64,000 nt of DNA from Ananas comosus (GCF_001540865.1 NC_033621.1:12234276-12298275), one strand, 5' to 3'. Positions 13,001 through 25,402 are shown, counted from the first letter of the stretch. Program-made: numbers and translations. Notes: generated by a model from the sequence alone, not told the origin.

Positions 13001-13798
13001 GTCACTACTAAGAATTCCCTTCAAAATAACTACTAGTCATTAATAAGTGCAGCAAATGGAATTACCGAAGAATGAACCACTCTTACAAAGATCACAACAC
13101 TAAGCTAAATGATGTACAAACCAATTGCTACTACATTAAGAAGGATTAATCTTTCGCTCGATTTCGACCTGCGGGTTTTGTGAAAACTTAGTTTGGATTC
13201 ATCAAAAACAGCTTAATAAAACAAAAAAGAGGAGTTATCTCAATGATAAATACATGAATAGAGAAACTAAATGGCATAAGAGTAAAAGATGAACAATTAC
13301 CCCCATTCTCTTTCCTTTCCCTCCGGCCAAAAGAACCACCGAGACGCTCTTATCCTTGACAACTACACTCTACAAACAAATTACACACAAATTACGCAAT
13401 AATTTTTTTTTTCTCCCTAACAATAAACAACGCAATATACAGCTAAAATTGAGCTAAATTTCTCTCTCTCTCTCTCTCTCTCGTTTTTTTGACTGTTGTA
13501 AAAAAGACACCTACATCCTCTACTCTTCCAATCCCTTGAGCGGCGCGAATTGCCCAATTCCGGGATTTGCTGCTACGAAAAGCGATTCCCACGCTTCCAC
13601 CTGAAAGAAAACGCGATAAATCACCGATCTCGACACAAAGGAACCGCGATTAAAAGATCGGTTCATAGATAAATTACGTCGCGATCGAGGCTTCCGAAGA
13701 GGAGGAGGAGGGGAAGAGAAAGGTGGTTGGAGAGGGAGAGGAGGAAAGGAGGGCTTGGAGAGGAGGCCATAGAGGGGGATGTCGAATCGGAGCGCCAT
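10093..13798 (-). CDS. ISPD: 2-C-methyl-D-erythritol 4-phosphate cytidylyltransferase, plastid
   Basis: Twelve exons: 13678-13798, 13515-13600, 13301-13369, 12640-12695, 12478-12557, 12262-12344, 11909-11986, 11213-11281, 10854-10922, 10706-10752, 10311-10401 and 10093-10164. They join without phase conflict into 306 residues (Arabidopsis about 302). The enzyme couples MEP with CTP to give CDP-methylerythritol, the third step of the plastid MEP pathway for carotenoids, chlorophyll side chains and plastid hormones. Residues 83-92 ([10 protein letters not shown]) bind nucleotide; R90 and K97 (in PKQYLP) match E. coli Arg20 and Lys27. Conserved blocks [25 protein letters not shown] and [14 protein letters not shown] follow in order. 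The first ~65 residues are Pro/Ser/Arg-rich, as in a transit peptide. The exon 1 donor is the least certain boundary: C|GTAATT was chosen, with an in-phase alternative 20 bp further on. All key residues are present. Confidence 0.97.
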
Positions 13799-13825
13799 TA
13801 GCGTGGAATTTGTGAGGTTGCGTTA

Positions 13826-13866
13826 TAGGGTTTTGTGGGGTGGGTTTAGGGCTTAGGGTTCTTAGG
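13826..13866 (-). promoter_or_regulatory. Telo-box-like motifs upstream of ISPD
   Basis: On the ISPD strand, AACCCTAA/CCCTAAACCC-type motifs are clustered 28-68 bp upstream of the ATG, resembling the telo-boxes in the ALFIN-LIKE leader. Role inferred from the motif only. Confidence 0.4.
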
Positions 13867-13943
13867 ACGAGGAAATGGAGTGGCGCTGGTGTGGCCGTGT
13901 GGGTGCAAGGAAGAAGAAGACGACGACTACGAACGAATTTGAT

Positions 13944-13946
<3 letters not shown>

Positions 13947-13983
<37 letters not shown>
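13947..13983. repeat. Homopolymer T37 tract upstream of ISPD
   Basis: Thirty-seven consecutive T on the + strand (poly-A on the ISPD strand), 150 bp from the ISPD start codon. It could be the tail of a retroposed sequence or a poly(dA:dT) nucleosome-excluding tract. Confidence 0.9.
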
Positions 13984-13984
<1 letters not shown>

Positions 13985-14011
13985 TCCTTTGAAAATATGT
14001 GATTAGTAAAA

Positions 14012-14025
14012 CGCTGACGTCAGCG
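14012..14025. promoter_or_regulatory. Perfect 14-bp palindrome with bZIP core upstream of ISPD
   Basis: CGCTGACGTCAGCG is self-complementary and contains TGACGTCA, the full palindromic ACGT-core site bound by plant bZIP (TGA-type) factors. It is 214 bp upstream of the ISPD ATG. Regulatory use is inferred. Confidence 0.45.
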
Positions 14026-15801
14026 CTAGACCGTTATTTTAAACTTGTATTTTATTGAAAAAAAATTGATAACATTTTAATGGAAAGCTTTTCAACATAC
14101 TTAATCAGCTTTGCTAGGAATTGCGGAGAGATTGCATTACGTTTGATGAGAAATAATGATGAAAAAATATTTTTGTTTGTTTCCGTACGTAATATTACGT
14201 TCCATATATTGCGGTTAGTTAGTTACGATATATTTTCTGTGGTCTTACCGAAGAACGCAGAAACATATTCCTATATACTTTTCTCAATTCCATTCTATCT
14301 AATAGCGTTAAATCTACCTTAATACCAAACTAAGCCTATGTTTTAGATTCGTATCATATATTAATTTTACATTCATCTAAAAATTTTTATTATATGTTTT
14401 TTAATATTAAATTCTAAAGGAGAGAAAATTATAATTCTTGAATTGAGATAAAATTATATATATTGCAGCAGATGGAAACTTCTCAATGAAGTGTTGGTGG
14501 GGAGCTCTTCATCAAAAATTTTTTCCCCCCCTTTTTTAGGGGTGATATTTCTATTCTGTGCACCGCGCTTAGACTCTGCACTCGAATATTAGAAAAAAAA
14601 AAGAAAAGAAAGCAAAGGCTTGAGCAGTTGAACCTCAAATTGAACCTCAAGAAAAATCGAGTGAGGAATTTATGAATTTCGCAAACTCAATTTTATCCTC
14701 TACTTTGGCGAAGTTGAAAGACCGATTTCTGTATAATTGTAAGTAAGAGTTCGAATTTCTGTATAATTGTAAGTAAGAGTTCGAACGAACGATCTCATGA
14801 CACTAATCTCAATAGCTTCTTCGGAATCACGAAATTTGAGACTCAGACCCCGACCTCAAATTGGCTACCAGGATCTTCAAGGCATGTTTGAAATTACTAT
14901 AACCAACTACAAATTTCCTCCACAATTTCCTTTTTCTTAGCAGGCAGATCAGATCTAATGCACACGCAAGCCTTAAAAATACACGATTTCAGGTACCTGT
15001 AAAAGTAGTAGTAGTACAGGCCCTCCAATCAAGTGTACATTAAGCAAACAAAAGTTGCGTCTCAACTGCGATGAACATGATCGAAACGCTCAAAATCATC
15101 AAGGAAAACAAAACTCAAATCGAAAAATAGTAGTAATCATTTACATTTTAAAGAAATGGTTATAACGTATCACAACAACGACAGCGACAAAAAAGACCCC
15201 AAAAAGCACATTTAGTTAGTATCCGGTTAACGATAACTAAGTATAACACCGTAATCATATACAAAAATCTATTCTGAGTCATTTAGCAGAACCGCACAGC
15301 TGGAGACGCTCTATTAGATCATTCATTGATCCATTTCCCCTCCCTAGCACTCAAAAGCTACTTAGTTTCACCCTCAATTTATCCTGCACACACATGAAAA
15401 ACAATCCAATTTAGATAATACTAATATCAAGCTTTAGCCCATAAGAAAGTCCAAAAAGCGCGCAAGAGAGAGAGGGGCTTACACTACTACTATTCATGTC
15501 TACCAAGTGAGCCTGCTGAATTGAAAACAAAATCGAAATTATCGTCAATTGCAGAAACAGTTAGTTACGAAGAAATCAAAAACCATATACTGCGATATCC
15601 TGATCCAAACCGGGGGAAAACTAGGTTTAGGTGTAGAGATATAGTACTACAAGATACGAGTCTAATACGAAACCCAGTATCCACTGTCTCAGCAATCATC
15701 ATTGGCGCCGCTTTCAATTTGGTGACATGGACTGAGCATCCTTTCTCAAAATACAAAAGATAGGCACAAGTTATGCATGAAAAAAGGTCTTTTCAAATAT
15801 A
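14026..15801. other. ISPD upstream flank and RUS6-like 3' flank, no gene
   Basis: AT-rich sequence without convincing coding potential. A perfect 30-bp tandem duplication occupies 14726-14755 and 14756-14785. The part from about 15300 to 15801 is probably RUS6-like 3'UTR, possibly spliced (see findings). Confidence 0.55.
14726..14785. repeat. 30-bp tandem duplication
   Basis: Two identical adjacent copies of a 30-bp unit (14726-14755 and 14756-14785), implying a recent local duplication. No coding content. Confidence 0.9.
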
Positions 15802-18800
15802 TTATTGTTCCTTTAGTCCACACAACCGAGCTCTCCCAGGATTAAGCAGCGATTCTGACATTATCCATCCCTGAGAAAACATATGATAAAAAAATAAAAG
15901 ACCGTGTTAGAGCTCGCCATAAAGATCTTTTCCATTGTCAAGTAAGTCCAAAATGAAGTGCTGTAAGAAAGAAAGGTTCAGAAACATCAAATATCCCACT
16001 TCAAACTATGGTAATAACACACGGGAAAAAAATTGTTAGTCACCTCTTCAGCTGCTTTTTCCTTGAAAACTCCATACGATGACGACACAATCTTGCATGA
16101 TTCTGCTATGTGAGCTAGAAAGTCCAAGTTTCTAGGGTCTATGGTCTCATTTAGTTTCGATTTGTTAGAGCTCATCCGTTTCCTTGAATGTCGGTTTGCA
16201 TTTGTTGAATGAATGAAATGCAGTAGAACATGAGCCTGTAAAAGGAGTAAATATAAAAAAAACAAGTGGAAACATCCTAATTCACTAAATTTCAGTGGAA
16301 TTGATACTCACGTGGAAAGCAGCTTTAAGAATGTCGTCGGATTTTGCTTGATCCTTGAGCAATGCATAGATTTTATCTTTTGATGGGTTATATGTCACCA
16401 TATATCTCTCTTTCTGTAATCACAGAACAAAACATTTGTAATTTAGGCTTCATCTAAAGCAGAAAGAAAACAGATGGAGATCTCCAATAGTAAGAAGTAG
16501 AAAACTATTTCACAAAATTGAGTTCATAGGGTTGCAAAATTTTCACAAATGTGAACTGCACTGTTTATAGAAAAGATAAAAACAAAAATCATATCAAGAG
16601 ATTGTATAGACAACCTCAAACAACGGCTCTATAGCAACAAATGAGGCAGGCTCCTGAAATGCTTCCCCAAATCTTGGTCCTGTTAAGAGGTTAAAAGAAG
16701 GCAGCATGAGAGCTGTAAGAAGTATGATGAATTAAAGACAGAAAAAATTAAAGAGGGCAAAAAATACACACCTAACACAACTGGTGTATGTTTAACCCAT
16801 GGTGGGCTGAATATATTTTCCTTCGAATTCCCTTCCTTCAATGAGGGTACATAACCTACATAATTGCAAAGACAAAACTATTAGCATACTAAAGCTACTA
16901 GATGGTCAATTCCCCTTAGTGAAGATAATTACTTATGCTTCGCATACCTGTCTTAATGAAGGATTCCACCGCCACGGTGAACCTTGCCCTGTTTAATGTA
17001 TTCAACACAACTGATTTCACCTGATAACAAGTTCAAAACAGAGCACAATAAGCCCCATTGAAACGTTTATGGCGGAAGTATACACTTTATGAATGGATTG
17101 CAAGAATGCCCACCTCTTGGTATGAACTAAGAACATATCCGCATGACAGAAAGGCAAATGAAGCCACCAAGGAGGGATTCCTTTTTGAAATTAAGATGCT
17201 CAGCCCAGTTCCCAACTTCACATTAAAAAAAAGATCAAATGATGTAACGACATTTATGAAACAATGACCATACACACATGTTAAACAAATAAAAGCGAGA
17301 AAAGTTATGTAACATCAGAAAATTAAATATGGACATCCTGAAACTACTACCACAAATCAAAGCAAAGCCAAAATTGTACCAGATCTGCAATATTCCCAAC
17401 ACATTCTCCTTTTGCGGTGACATCCCCTATGTTTTCTCCTCTCGCATAGGCCTTGTAGATTGGAGTGCGCGTCGATGTTGATGTGACCGCAGCAACATTC
17501 TAAACAAATACATTAACAAAACAGAAAAAGCTCATGCCTAATGAAGACTCTCAAAAGAAATCTTGGAAGCAGTAATATCTGCATCTATTTGTAAAAAAAG
17601 GAACTAAGTGAAAGACCAACCTTTGCCACATTGGCCGCACAAGCCAATGGTAGAAAGAGGTGTGGAACAGCAGCAGTTGCTAACTCTACCCCAGCCCCTA
17701 ACTCCATTATAAGATCACCAGCAAAGCGAAGCTGCACCATATAGACATTTTAATCAACAGTAATGAGTAAACCCAGAGTTCACCGAGAGATCAATTTGTG
17801 CACAGGATATGGCATTCTCATACTTCACCTGCTTTAAATCATAGTCGAACTTCTTGCCCTGCCGTGCAAAAAGCATTTTGCCAACACGCCCAGCTCCATC
17901 CTGAAAAGGTGATGCAATTAGACTCAACATTCTAGGAGGCAACAGCAGTTTGTGCGCAGTGAAACCACCACAAGTGCGTATGTGGCTTTCACCGGGGGTA
18001 TAAGAGGCTAGCTATAGATTGTGACTGTTTAATACTTAATTAATTAATGCAAACAACTTAAAAGAGTAGTTCCAGAATAGTACATAACAGGTCACGAGGC
18101 AATGAAGAGCTACAGATTTGATAATCTACAAATTTAAAAGTTAACGCTTCCAGGCAGGAATATTAAAAAGAGAATATTGATTCAAAAGGGTAGTTAAATG
18201 GTATAATTAAAGGACATCGACTCAAATCGTCAAAAGATAGAAATTATCTTAGTCAGGTTATACGACATATTTTGTTTTATTCCTAATGTATAACTAGGCT
18301 TGAAGCTCAGACTGCACTTCTTATGTACTTTCTTTCTTTTCTAACTTAGTAGCAGTTGCAATTTACTTACTTTGAGTATCCAGTTAATGGCAACAGCACC
18401 TGGAGTAGCTCTATTTTTAGATACTCCAACAGAGCTTAACAGTGTCTGCGTCGTAAAAACACCCATTGCTCCTCCGAAGAAATGCTGAACAAAAAGAATA
18501 GTCATTAGCAAGCTTGGGCCAATTTCACAAGTTAAAAGAAATAATGTTAGAAGGTGCACTAAACTTGAAGTTATAAATATATGAGCACCTTCAAAGCTCT
18601 CCATGTCATGTATGGAACATATGATGGGGTAACACTATCTGGAAAGCCTTCCGGAACGACATAGGATCTTATGAATGACACTAATTCCTGCACAAAAAGG
18701 TCTATTTAAGACACAGTCACAGCTAAAACTATAGCTCCTTATTCTTAATGTTAAAAATAACACCCAGAAAAGCATATCTGCATCCAAATATAGTATCAAA

Positions 18801-19901
18801 GTAAATTTGAATTTTCAAAGATTTTCTAAAAGATAAGAGGAAATGCAAAAGAGATGCATGTAAGCATTAGCCTTTTACTACCTCTTTTCTCATGATTTCT
18901 ACCGTTTCATTGCGTACTATGATAAAGCATCACAAATATTACTCACGAACAGAAACTTATTATATCAGTAAACTTTCCTTTATGGTCAAAACTTTAACTT
19001 TCCCCTTTTAAAATATCTCAAAATGTTAGCTAACTACAGAAGCTCTTCTAATTCAACAAATTTGCTTCTTTGGTGTTCTTAAACCATAATCTAAGCAATG
19101 TCTCTACGGCCCAAGTTTTCACTTTTACTCCATTGTTCTTCTTTTTCCATCACCACATTAATTTCTCAACCATTTTTGACGAGCAAATCAACAAGGAACG
19201 CTACAATAGGGATCATCATGATAAGATTTGATATGTATGAGCTTGTACAATGAAATAAATTAAAGAAAATATGCAATCTTATTTTAGTTTGTTAGTCCCA
19301 AATTTTTCACTTCAAAAGAGGTTAAACCCTCCCACTCCCAAAAATGCACATTAAAAACGAAAAATACAAGTCGAAAAGCACTTTTTGTGAAATCCAGTAA
19401 ATGGAATGATAAAAGCCTTTAAATTTCTGCAATATGACCACTCAATTGCACAATTGGGTACTCCAATCGAGATCCAAAGACTCAGATTACACATGAAATT
19501 CCCAATAATTAGCACAAAATAAAAACCCTAACCTCCAGGGGAGCCACCGGGGTCTGCATCGACACGGCCCTCACCGCCGACCCCTTCCGCGACCCCCTCC
19601 CACCTCGCCCTTCCCCCACATCCACCACGTAGCTCCACCTCCTCCCATCGACCTCTTCCCAACACAGCACCCTCTCCGCCGCCGCGGCGGGCGCCGCGGC
19701 GAGCCCCGCCACGGGGGCCCCGAACCTGACCTCGGCCTGGATCTGATCAATCGGCGGCGGCGGCGCCACCGCCGGTGGTGAGGAGGCGAGGGTGGCGCGC
19801 ACGGCCTCGCGCACGATCCCGCGCGTCTCCGGGGCCCCGCCGCCGCCGCGGGCGAGGGTCTGTGCGGAGCTCGGGGACTGCTTCAACGGGATCGGCGCCA
19901 T
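15802..19901 (-). CDS. RUS6: Root UVB sensitive family protein (DUF647), RUS6 type
   Basis: Thirteen exons: 19533-19901, 18589-18687, 18371-18484, 17829-17900, 17621-17731, 17380-17499, 17114-17215, 16948-17020, 16772-16855, 16615-16679, 16312-16413, 16044-16235 and 15802-15870. They give 523 residues in an unbroken phase chain. The first 123 residues (exon 1) are GC-rich, Ala/Pro-rich and poorly conserved. DUF647 follows with VPEGFPDSVTPSYVPY, HFFGGAMGVFTTQTLLSSVGV, KNRATPGAVAINWILKDGAGR and LPLACAANVAKNVAAVTSTS. These are membrane-prone segments typical of the family. The WRALKHFFGGAMGV block and the C-terminal GWIMSESLLNPGRARLC match the RUS6 branch (Arabidopsis EMB1879, embryo-essential) rather than RUS1/RUS2. 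The biochemical activity of the family is unresolved; RUS1/RUS2 act in early seedling UV-B and vitamin B6-linked responses. The subfamily call is from memory of motifs. Confidence 0.93.
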
Positions 19902-19907
19902 CGCCAC

Positions 19908-20041
19908 GAGAGAGAGAGAGAGAGGGGAGTGAGGAGGTGTATATAGCGACGACGAGGAGGAGGAGAGCGTTGTGGGTGTCGAGGGGTAGGAGATCGCGAG
20001 GAGACGACGATCCAGAGGCGGAGGAGAGAGAGAGAGAGAAC

Positions 20042-20068
<27 letters not shown>
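19908..20068. repeat. GA/CT-rich leader of the RUS6-like gene
   Basis: On the gene (-) strand this is CT-rich: (GA)n runs at 19909-19922 and about 20023-20067 on the + strand, separated by mixed sequence. It sits directly upstream of the ATG at 19901, so it is probably 5'UTR or core promoter. Confidence 0.8.
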
Positions 20069-20072
<4 letters not shown>

Positions 20073-20238
20073 GAGGAGGGTGCTGGACCGTTGGAATTTT
20101 AAGGTGTATACATGTATATTGTAAAGAATATATATATACATATATCATTTTAACCGTACATTTTTTTTATGCAACGATTGAAAACTCCATAGTATTAAGA
20201 ACTTAGTACTATTAATAGTATAATAGCATAATTCTATA

Positions 20239-20270
<32 letters not shown>

Positions 20271-22689
20271 TATTATTATTATTATTGTTATTTGTATTTG
20301 TATTGCATATTTGCTGGCAGGTGAGTGCAAAGCATTTTCTTCCTTCTAGTTTTGCTTTGCTTTCACCTGCAGCTTTTTGAAAAAGTACTACTTCAATAAA
20401 AAAAAAAAATCATCTGTAAGAATTAGACCTACAATATAGTTTTGGATGACACTTTATAAAGGTTCTCTTATGATTAATAAGTTTCTCATGTGTTATCAAG
20501 TTTATATTATTAAATAATATAAAACAATCGTTATTTTTTAAAAATTTAAGTTGTTAGAAAATAGTGTTTAAATATTTTTATATTTAATACATAAAATATC
20601 TTAAACTTTTATATTTTGTAGTTTAGTATATCAGCAGTTTATAAAGACAATATTAGAATTTTTTTGAAACGACACTCATTTTTGAATTATATAATACACT
20701 TGGTTCCAAATTAATTTGAGCTTTCTTGTTTAATTATATAGCATATGTATTGTATTATATTAATTTTTCAATATCTTTTTCTACTATATATAGTATTGAA
20801 ATTTTAAAATTAAAATTCTATTTTTGAATTTTAAAAAAAAACTAATTCTATTTTCAACCATTTTCTACCACAATAGAAGCTATATACTCTTTTCCATTTG
20901 CCAAATTTTTTATCAAATATAGTCGGGTACTAAGAGCTAAAGAATAGATAGACCAAAAAATTTCATATCTTCTATTTTCATATTTAATTTGACATTCATA
21001 ATTAACTTTTTCGTAGAAAAATTTTGCCACGAAGGGTCATTATTATCATAAAAGTTGTGAAATTCTCCTCTTTTTTGGGTGTGAACTTAGGAGCTATCAA
21101 TTTAATATTTGCTTACCTGTGCACCTAATTGATGTTAATTATGTTCCTTTCTAATTATTTTGCATTGGTTATAACCAATAATATTCATTGTAGTGGCTTC
21201 ATATTCTAGTACCACGCTGATGTTGCCCAATATAAGTGTCACGTTTTTGTTCACAATCTTTTTATCTACTGTAGGCCAAAAGAATGTGAGGTACTGTGAC
21301 ATGTAATAATGTTCAAAAATATAGTGCCATTTTTATCTTGGCTTTTGAGTTTAAAGATGACAAATTCTTTTTGCCAACCAAGTTCATTAAATGAGGGTGA
21401 AAACATGTAAAACCTATCTGAATTATGAATTATTTTAAATTTACTGTCCAAACTTGTCCAAACGTTTTATTTGTTTTATTTGAGTCGGATAACGATACTT
21501 TGGTTTTGAAATTTGAATATGTCGTTTTTCTTTTTACTGATATAGTTAGTATGAATTTATTAAACTAAGCAAGTAGGTTAATTTTTAAATTCAAAGTTTC
21601 GTTGACTGACTCAACTCAAGCAAATTGAAAGGCTAAATAGTAAAACCAAATATTTAAAAGATCGGATAGTAAATCTAAAATGCTCCATAGTTCAGTTTAT
21701 TCGATACATTTTTGCCTTAAATAAGTGAGAGATCTATATTTTCCCCATAAATAAAGATCAAACTTTTAATGAATAATTAGTTTAACAAATTTAATTATTA
21801 ATATCAAAATTAATTCTGTTAGTGATATCATCTTTTATAGAAATGATCCATCAGTGACATGATCTTGTGTGGTGTATCTCAACCATTAATGTAAAATTAA
21901 AAGGGTCTTGAATACATTTCTTGTTTGTCAATGGTCAATATTGCATCAAAAGAAAAAGGAGATGAACATTTTTTTTGACCATTTATTTTCATGCATATAA
22001 ATTGACTTGTTTAGATGTAGACAAATAAAGTGTAACTATGTAGAAAACACAAAGAGTCAAAAATTCCCTCATTAGCTAACCTACTCACCTTCCTACAAGA
22101 ATTTGTAATCTTAAGATAACACCAAATTTATGTTATGGACAACAAGTTAAATGAAGATAGAGTGTACCTCAAATGATTTGGAAAATAATTAATAGTTGGT
22201 GTTTTAAATTATTTTAATCACTTAAAACTTTGTTGGCCTCTACAATTAATTGACCAATAAGTCTAATGGTCCATCTCCCCACATAAAAGCTATGTCCTTT
22301 TATAGGTTTGGGCTCTAAATTGGTTTGACTTAGTACAAAAGTGTGACTTGCACTAATTTTGAGCATGGAATAGTCCAATCATTTTATTGTTGGTCCAGCA
22401 GTTAGATGTCTCTATAAATATTTTCAATTGTTTAACAAAAAAGTATAAGTATATACAATTGTTTTTGCCCTTTTTTTTTTTTTTTTTACTGAGAAAGGTG
22501 GCGTGTTATTCGCTTAGTTTATTTTTTAAAAAAATAAATTTAACTGAAAATATAAAGCTATTAGATTTCTAACTTGAAATCTCGAATACTAATCATTAAG
22601 TTTTTTGCCACCTGCATTACTGACGGGCGATATAGATTTGACATTTTTCTTTGCGGATTTGAATGCTTATGAAAATCCGCCCCAAATAG

Positions 22690-23275
22690 GGCAGGGATGG
22701 AAAGATTTTTGTCCCCGCGGGGACTAGGATGGCGACAAGGTAGAAATTCTTCGTGCTCATAAGGACGAGACGGGGACGGGGACGGGGACGAGGATGCTAC
22801 CTCCACCGTCTGAAATTTTGACCTCACGAAATTAAGTTATATATTATTTATATATTTTTAAATTTATTTATAAATATAAAAGGTAGTTTGATGTCTTTAA
22901 TATGTTTTTAATTTAATCAAATATTTAAAATATATAAAAATTTTTATACAATATATTAGTTAAATAATATTGATTACTATATATTTTTAGTAATTTGATA
23001 TATCACACTTAATAATTTGACAATAAATAAAAAAAATTAATAATTGAATAAAATTTAAATTAATTTAACTTAACATTAAATTGAATTTAATTAAAACTTT
23101 AAATAAATATAATTTAGTATATTTTTAAAAAATTTGCAGAGTACCTCCGGGGACGGGGATAGGAAATTTTTTTTTACATTAATAGGAATTAGGCACGGAC
23201 GGGGATTATAAAAATTCTTTTGGGGAAGGAGAGAGGAAAGGGCCCTCTTCTCCGGTCCTGTCCCGCTCCATTGCC
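22690..23275. mobile_element. Possible degenerate non-autonomous element with GGGGACGGGGA clusters
   Basis: Repeated GGGACGG-type motifs occur near 22771-22792, 23150-23160 and 23196-23208, in a region otherwise under 25% GC. They bound an AT-rich core of about 350 bp. The composition contrast suggests insertion, but I could not define termini or a target duplication. Confidence 0.3.
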
Positions 23276-23748
23276 ATTTCTAGATTAATAGTGAATACGA
23301 TTATTGATGTATCTAACACATATAATGTGAAACATTTTGACTGATTCATATGTGTTTTATTTGAAATCCTCCAAATTACTGATTTAGATTTAGCAAACTC
23401 TCTACTGGAAATATTAGAAGGTATGATTTGAATTGAATTTGGACGATAGGTAAAAGCAAAATCTCATAGTTTAAGATGGGGTTCGTCTTAATTGACCTTT
23501 CAAAAAGTATTTTTTACTACAATTGCTTTTTTTTTTTTTTTTTCAAATAACACAATTTTCTTAGGAAAGGAAATAGAAATGTACTGTTGTATTCGAATTC
23601 GAGTCTCATTATTCAAAAAAGATACTTAGCAGACTATTACTTTTATAAAATTAATATTATCTAATACATATAATAATCCGGAAGATCCTTCGTAGAAATT
23701 TAAAGTATATTTTTTTGTATTATGATTATTTGTTGATAATCAAAATAT

Positions 23749-23812
23749 ATATATGCAATCAATTCATTGAAAGTATACAAATATATGCAATCAATTCATT
23801 GAAAGTATACAA
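23749..23812. repeat. 32-bp tandem duplication
   Basis: Two adjacent copies of a 32-bp unit beginning ATATATGCAATC (23749-23780 and 23781-23812), identical as far as I can read. Confidence 0.85.
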
Positions 23813-24185
23813 ATATAACGCACATGGGTCTCAATTGTGAACGTAACTTGGCCCAACCTGATTTTCCGCCACAGAATAGAATGCTGGTTCCTTTAAGCAA
23901 ACAAAAATTACTGGCAAAGGTGTTTTTTATTCATCAAATTTAATTAGAAAAGCGATCAGATTCAATATAGGTCTTGATATATAAACAAGGGCAATTTTAT
24001 GAATTCCCAACTTGTGTTGTTATTATTTTATTTTACCTTATTGTAGAGCCCAAACAAAGACCAAACCATTTATAAAATATAGATCAAGCCCACAACTTGG
24101 GTCTTATTGGATCTGGACCCGGACACTGATTGCCCAAAAATTATCTAGCCTAGGCTTGGGCCTGGCCCTTAAATGAGCATAAACC

Positions 24186-24187
<2 letters not shown>

Positions 24188-24234
<47 letters not shown>
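24188..24234. repeat. Homopolymer T47 tract
   Basis: Forty-seven consecutive T. The sequence to its left (24090-24187) could be the body of a retroposed element in minus orientation with this as its poly-A tail, but I recognise no RT or SINE promoter. Confidence 0.85.
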
Positions 24235-24238
<4 letters not shown>

Positions 24239-25359
24239 CTCTTTAAAAGGAATTTTTTTATTTACTTTTTTTTCCTTTTTCTACTTTAGTCGATTTCTTT
24301 GTTGAAAAATAAATTTTATTTGGCAATCACAGATCCATTTGCACGCTTTGAAAGAAAATTAGCTGCAATTTATAACTCATATCCTCCTCCGCTATACAAT
24401 TTTGTTATAAATTTTTTTAGAAAAAATACTCAGTAAGATATTAGTTTTCAGTGTAATTCAACCGATGCAGAATTATTTTTGACAAGCAAATAAAGAATCT
24501 GTCGACTCAAGTTGAATCCTATGACATATGTACGTACTAGTGCTTTCAAAAAAGTAGAGATTTGTATAATATACATGACTCAGTCAGTCGCTCATAAGTA
24601 AAGGAATGCACATGATGGCTGCTACAAAAAAAATGAATTTTTTTTTTTAGTGGAGAGCTTCACAACGATGCTATATTAAGAAGCCTCCAAGCCGCTGCTA
24701 CATATTAGTTTTGTCTGTATCAAATAATTCGTTGAGTGTTTTTTAGTACTAAAATTTTTTAAAAAAATTATAATTTTTGTATACTAACACACGACAACGA
24801 ATCGAAAAATTCTTAATGGAGGAATTCTGTGCTGATGCTTTTTCTAGAAAAAATGGAAAAAATGTATTGTGTTACGTACACCGCATCATTAAAAATAAGC
24901 CAATCATATTTATTTATTTTGGAAAAAAAAAATTATAATAAAAATATTTTTTTGTAATGATGATGAGTCAGATAAATTTACAAAAAAATTATTTAAGAAT
25001 TTTTTCTTCAATATTGGCGTGGGACACGCGTCCTATCCGAAACGAAGTAGCGGAGACACCGTGAATAGAACGCACTCTCTCCCTTCTGGTGTCCTATCCA
25101 AAACCGACCGTTAATAATCGTTGGACCCAGTTCGTTCGTTTGACCCATTTGGTCCGAGCTCCGAAGATTCTTCGGTATCACCGTGATACGCTCCCCCTCA
25201 CTCACTCTCTCTGCTTGTTTCAACGGCTCAGATGATTAGGCCCTGTGTCTGATCTACGGATGAGATTAGCCCAATCGAATCTCGGTTCTCCGCTATCTTC
25301 GTCCTCGTCCTCGTCCCTTTCCCCTCCTTTCTCCCGCATATAAAAGGAAGAGGAAACCA

Positions 25360-25364
25360 CCCCA

Positions 25365-25397
<33 letters not shown>

Positions 25398-25399
25398 TA
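25360..25399 (+). repeat. (CT)n tract in the CLPX 5' leader
   Basis: A run of CT dinucleotides, broken once by GT, ends a few bases before the CLPX ATG at 25403. Confidence 0.85.
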
Positions 25400-25402
25400 G
25401 CG

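Larger units (their letters stand above)
20160..25000. other. Five-kb AT-rich intergenic region between divergent RUS6-like and CLPX genes
   Basis: No ORF with recognisable protein content was found. Notable items are (TA)n and (TAA/TTA)n around 20236-20286, two GC-rich clusters at 22690-22810 and 23140-23275 flanking a very AT-rich core, a 32-bp tandem duplication at 23749-23812, and a 47-T tract at 24188-24234. This looks like decayed transposon sequence. Confidence 0.6.

Noticed and set aside
14080..14322. 80-codon + strand ORF upstream of ISPD
   Set aside because: Hydrophobic AT-driven translation with no family resemblance and no splice or promoter support.
15521..15763. 80-codon + strand ORF downstream of the RUS6-like stop
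   Set aside because: Probably antisense to the RUS6-like 3'UTR; no splice partners or recognisable domain.
19509..20141. 210-codon minus-strand ORF starting at 20141
   Set aside because: It is the RUS6-like exon 1 extended upstream through GA/CT repeats. The ATG at 19901 (MAPIPLKQ) fits the family better.
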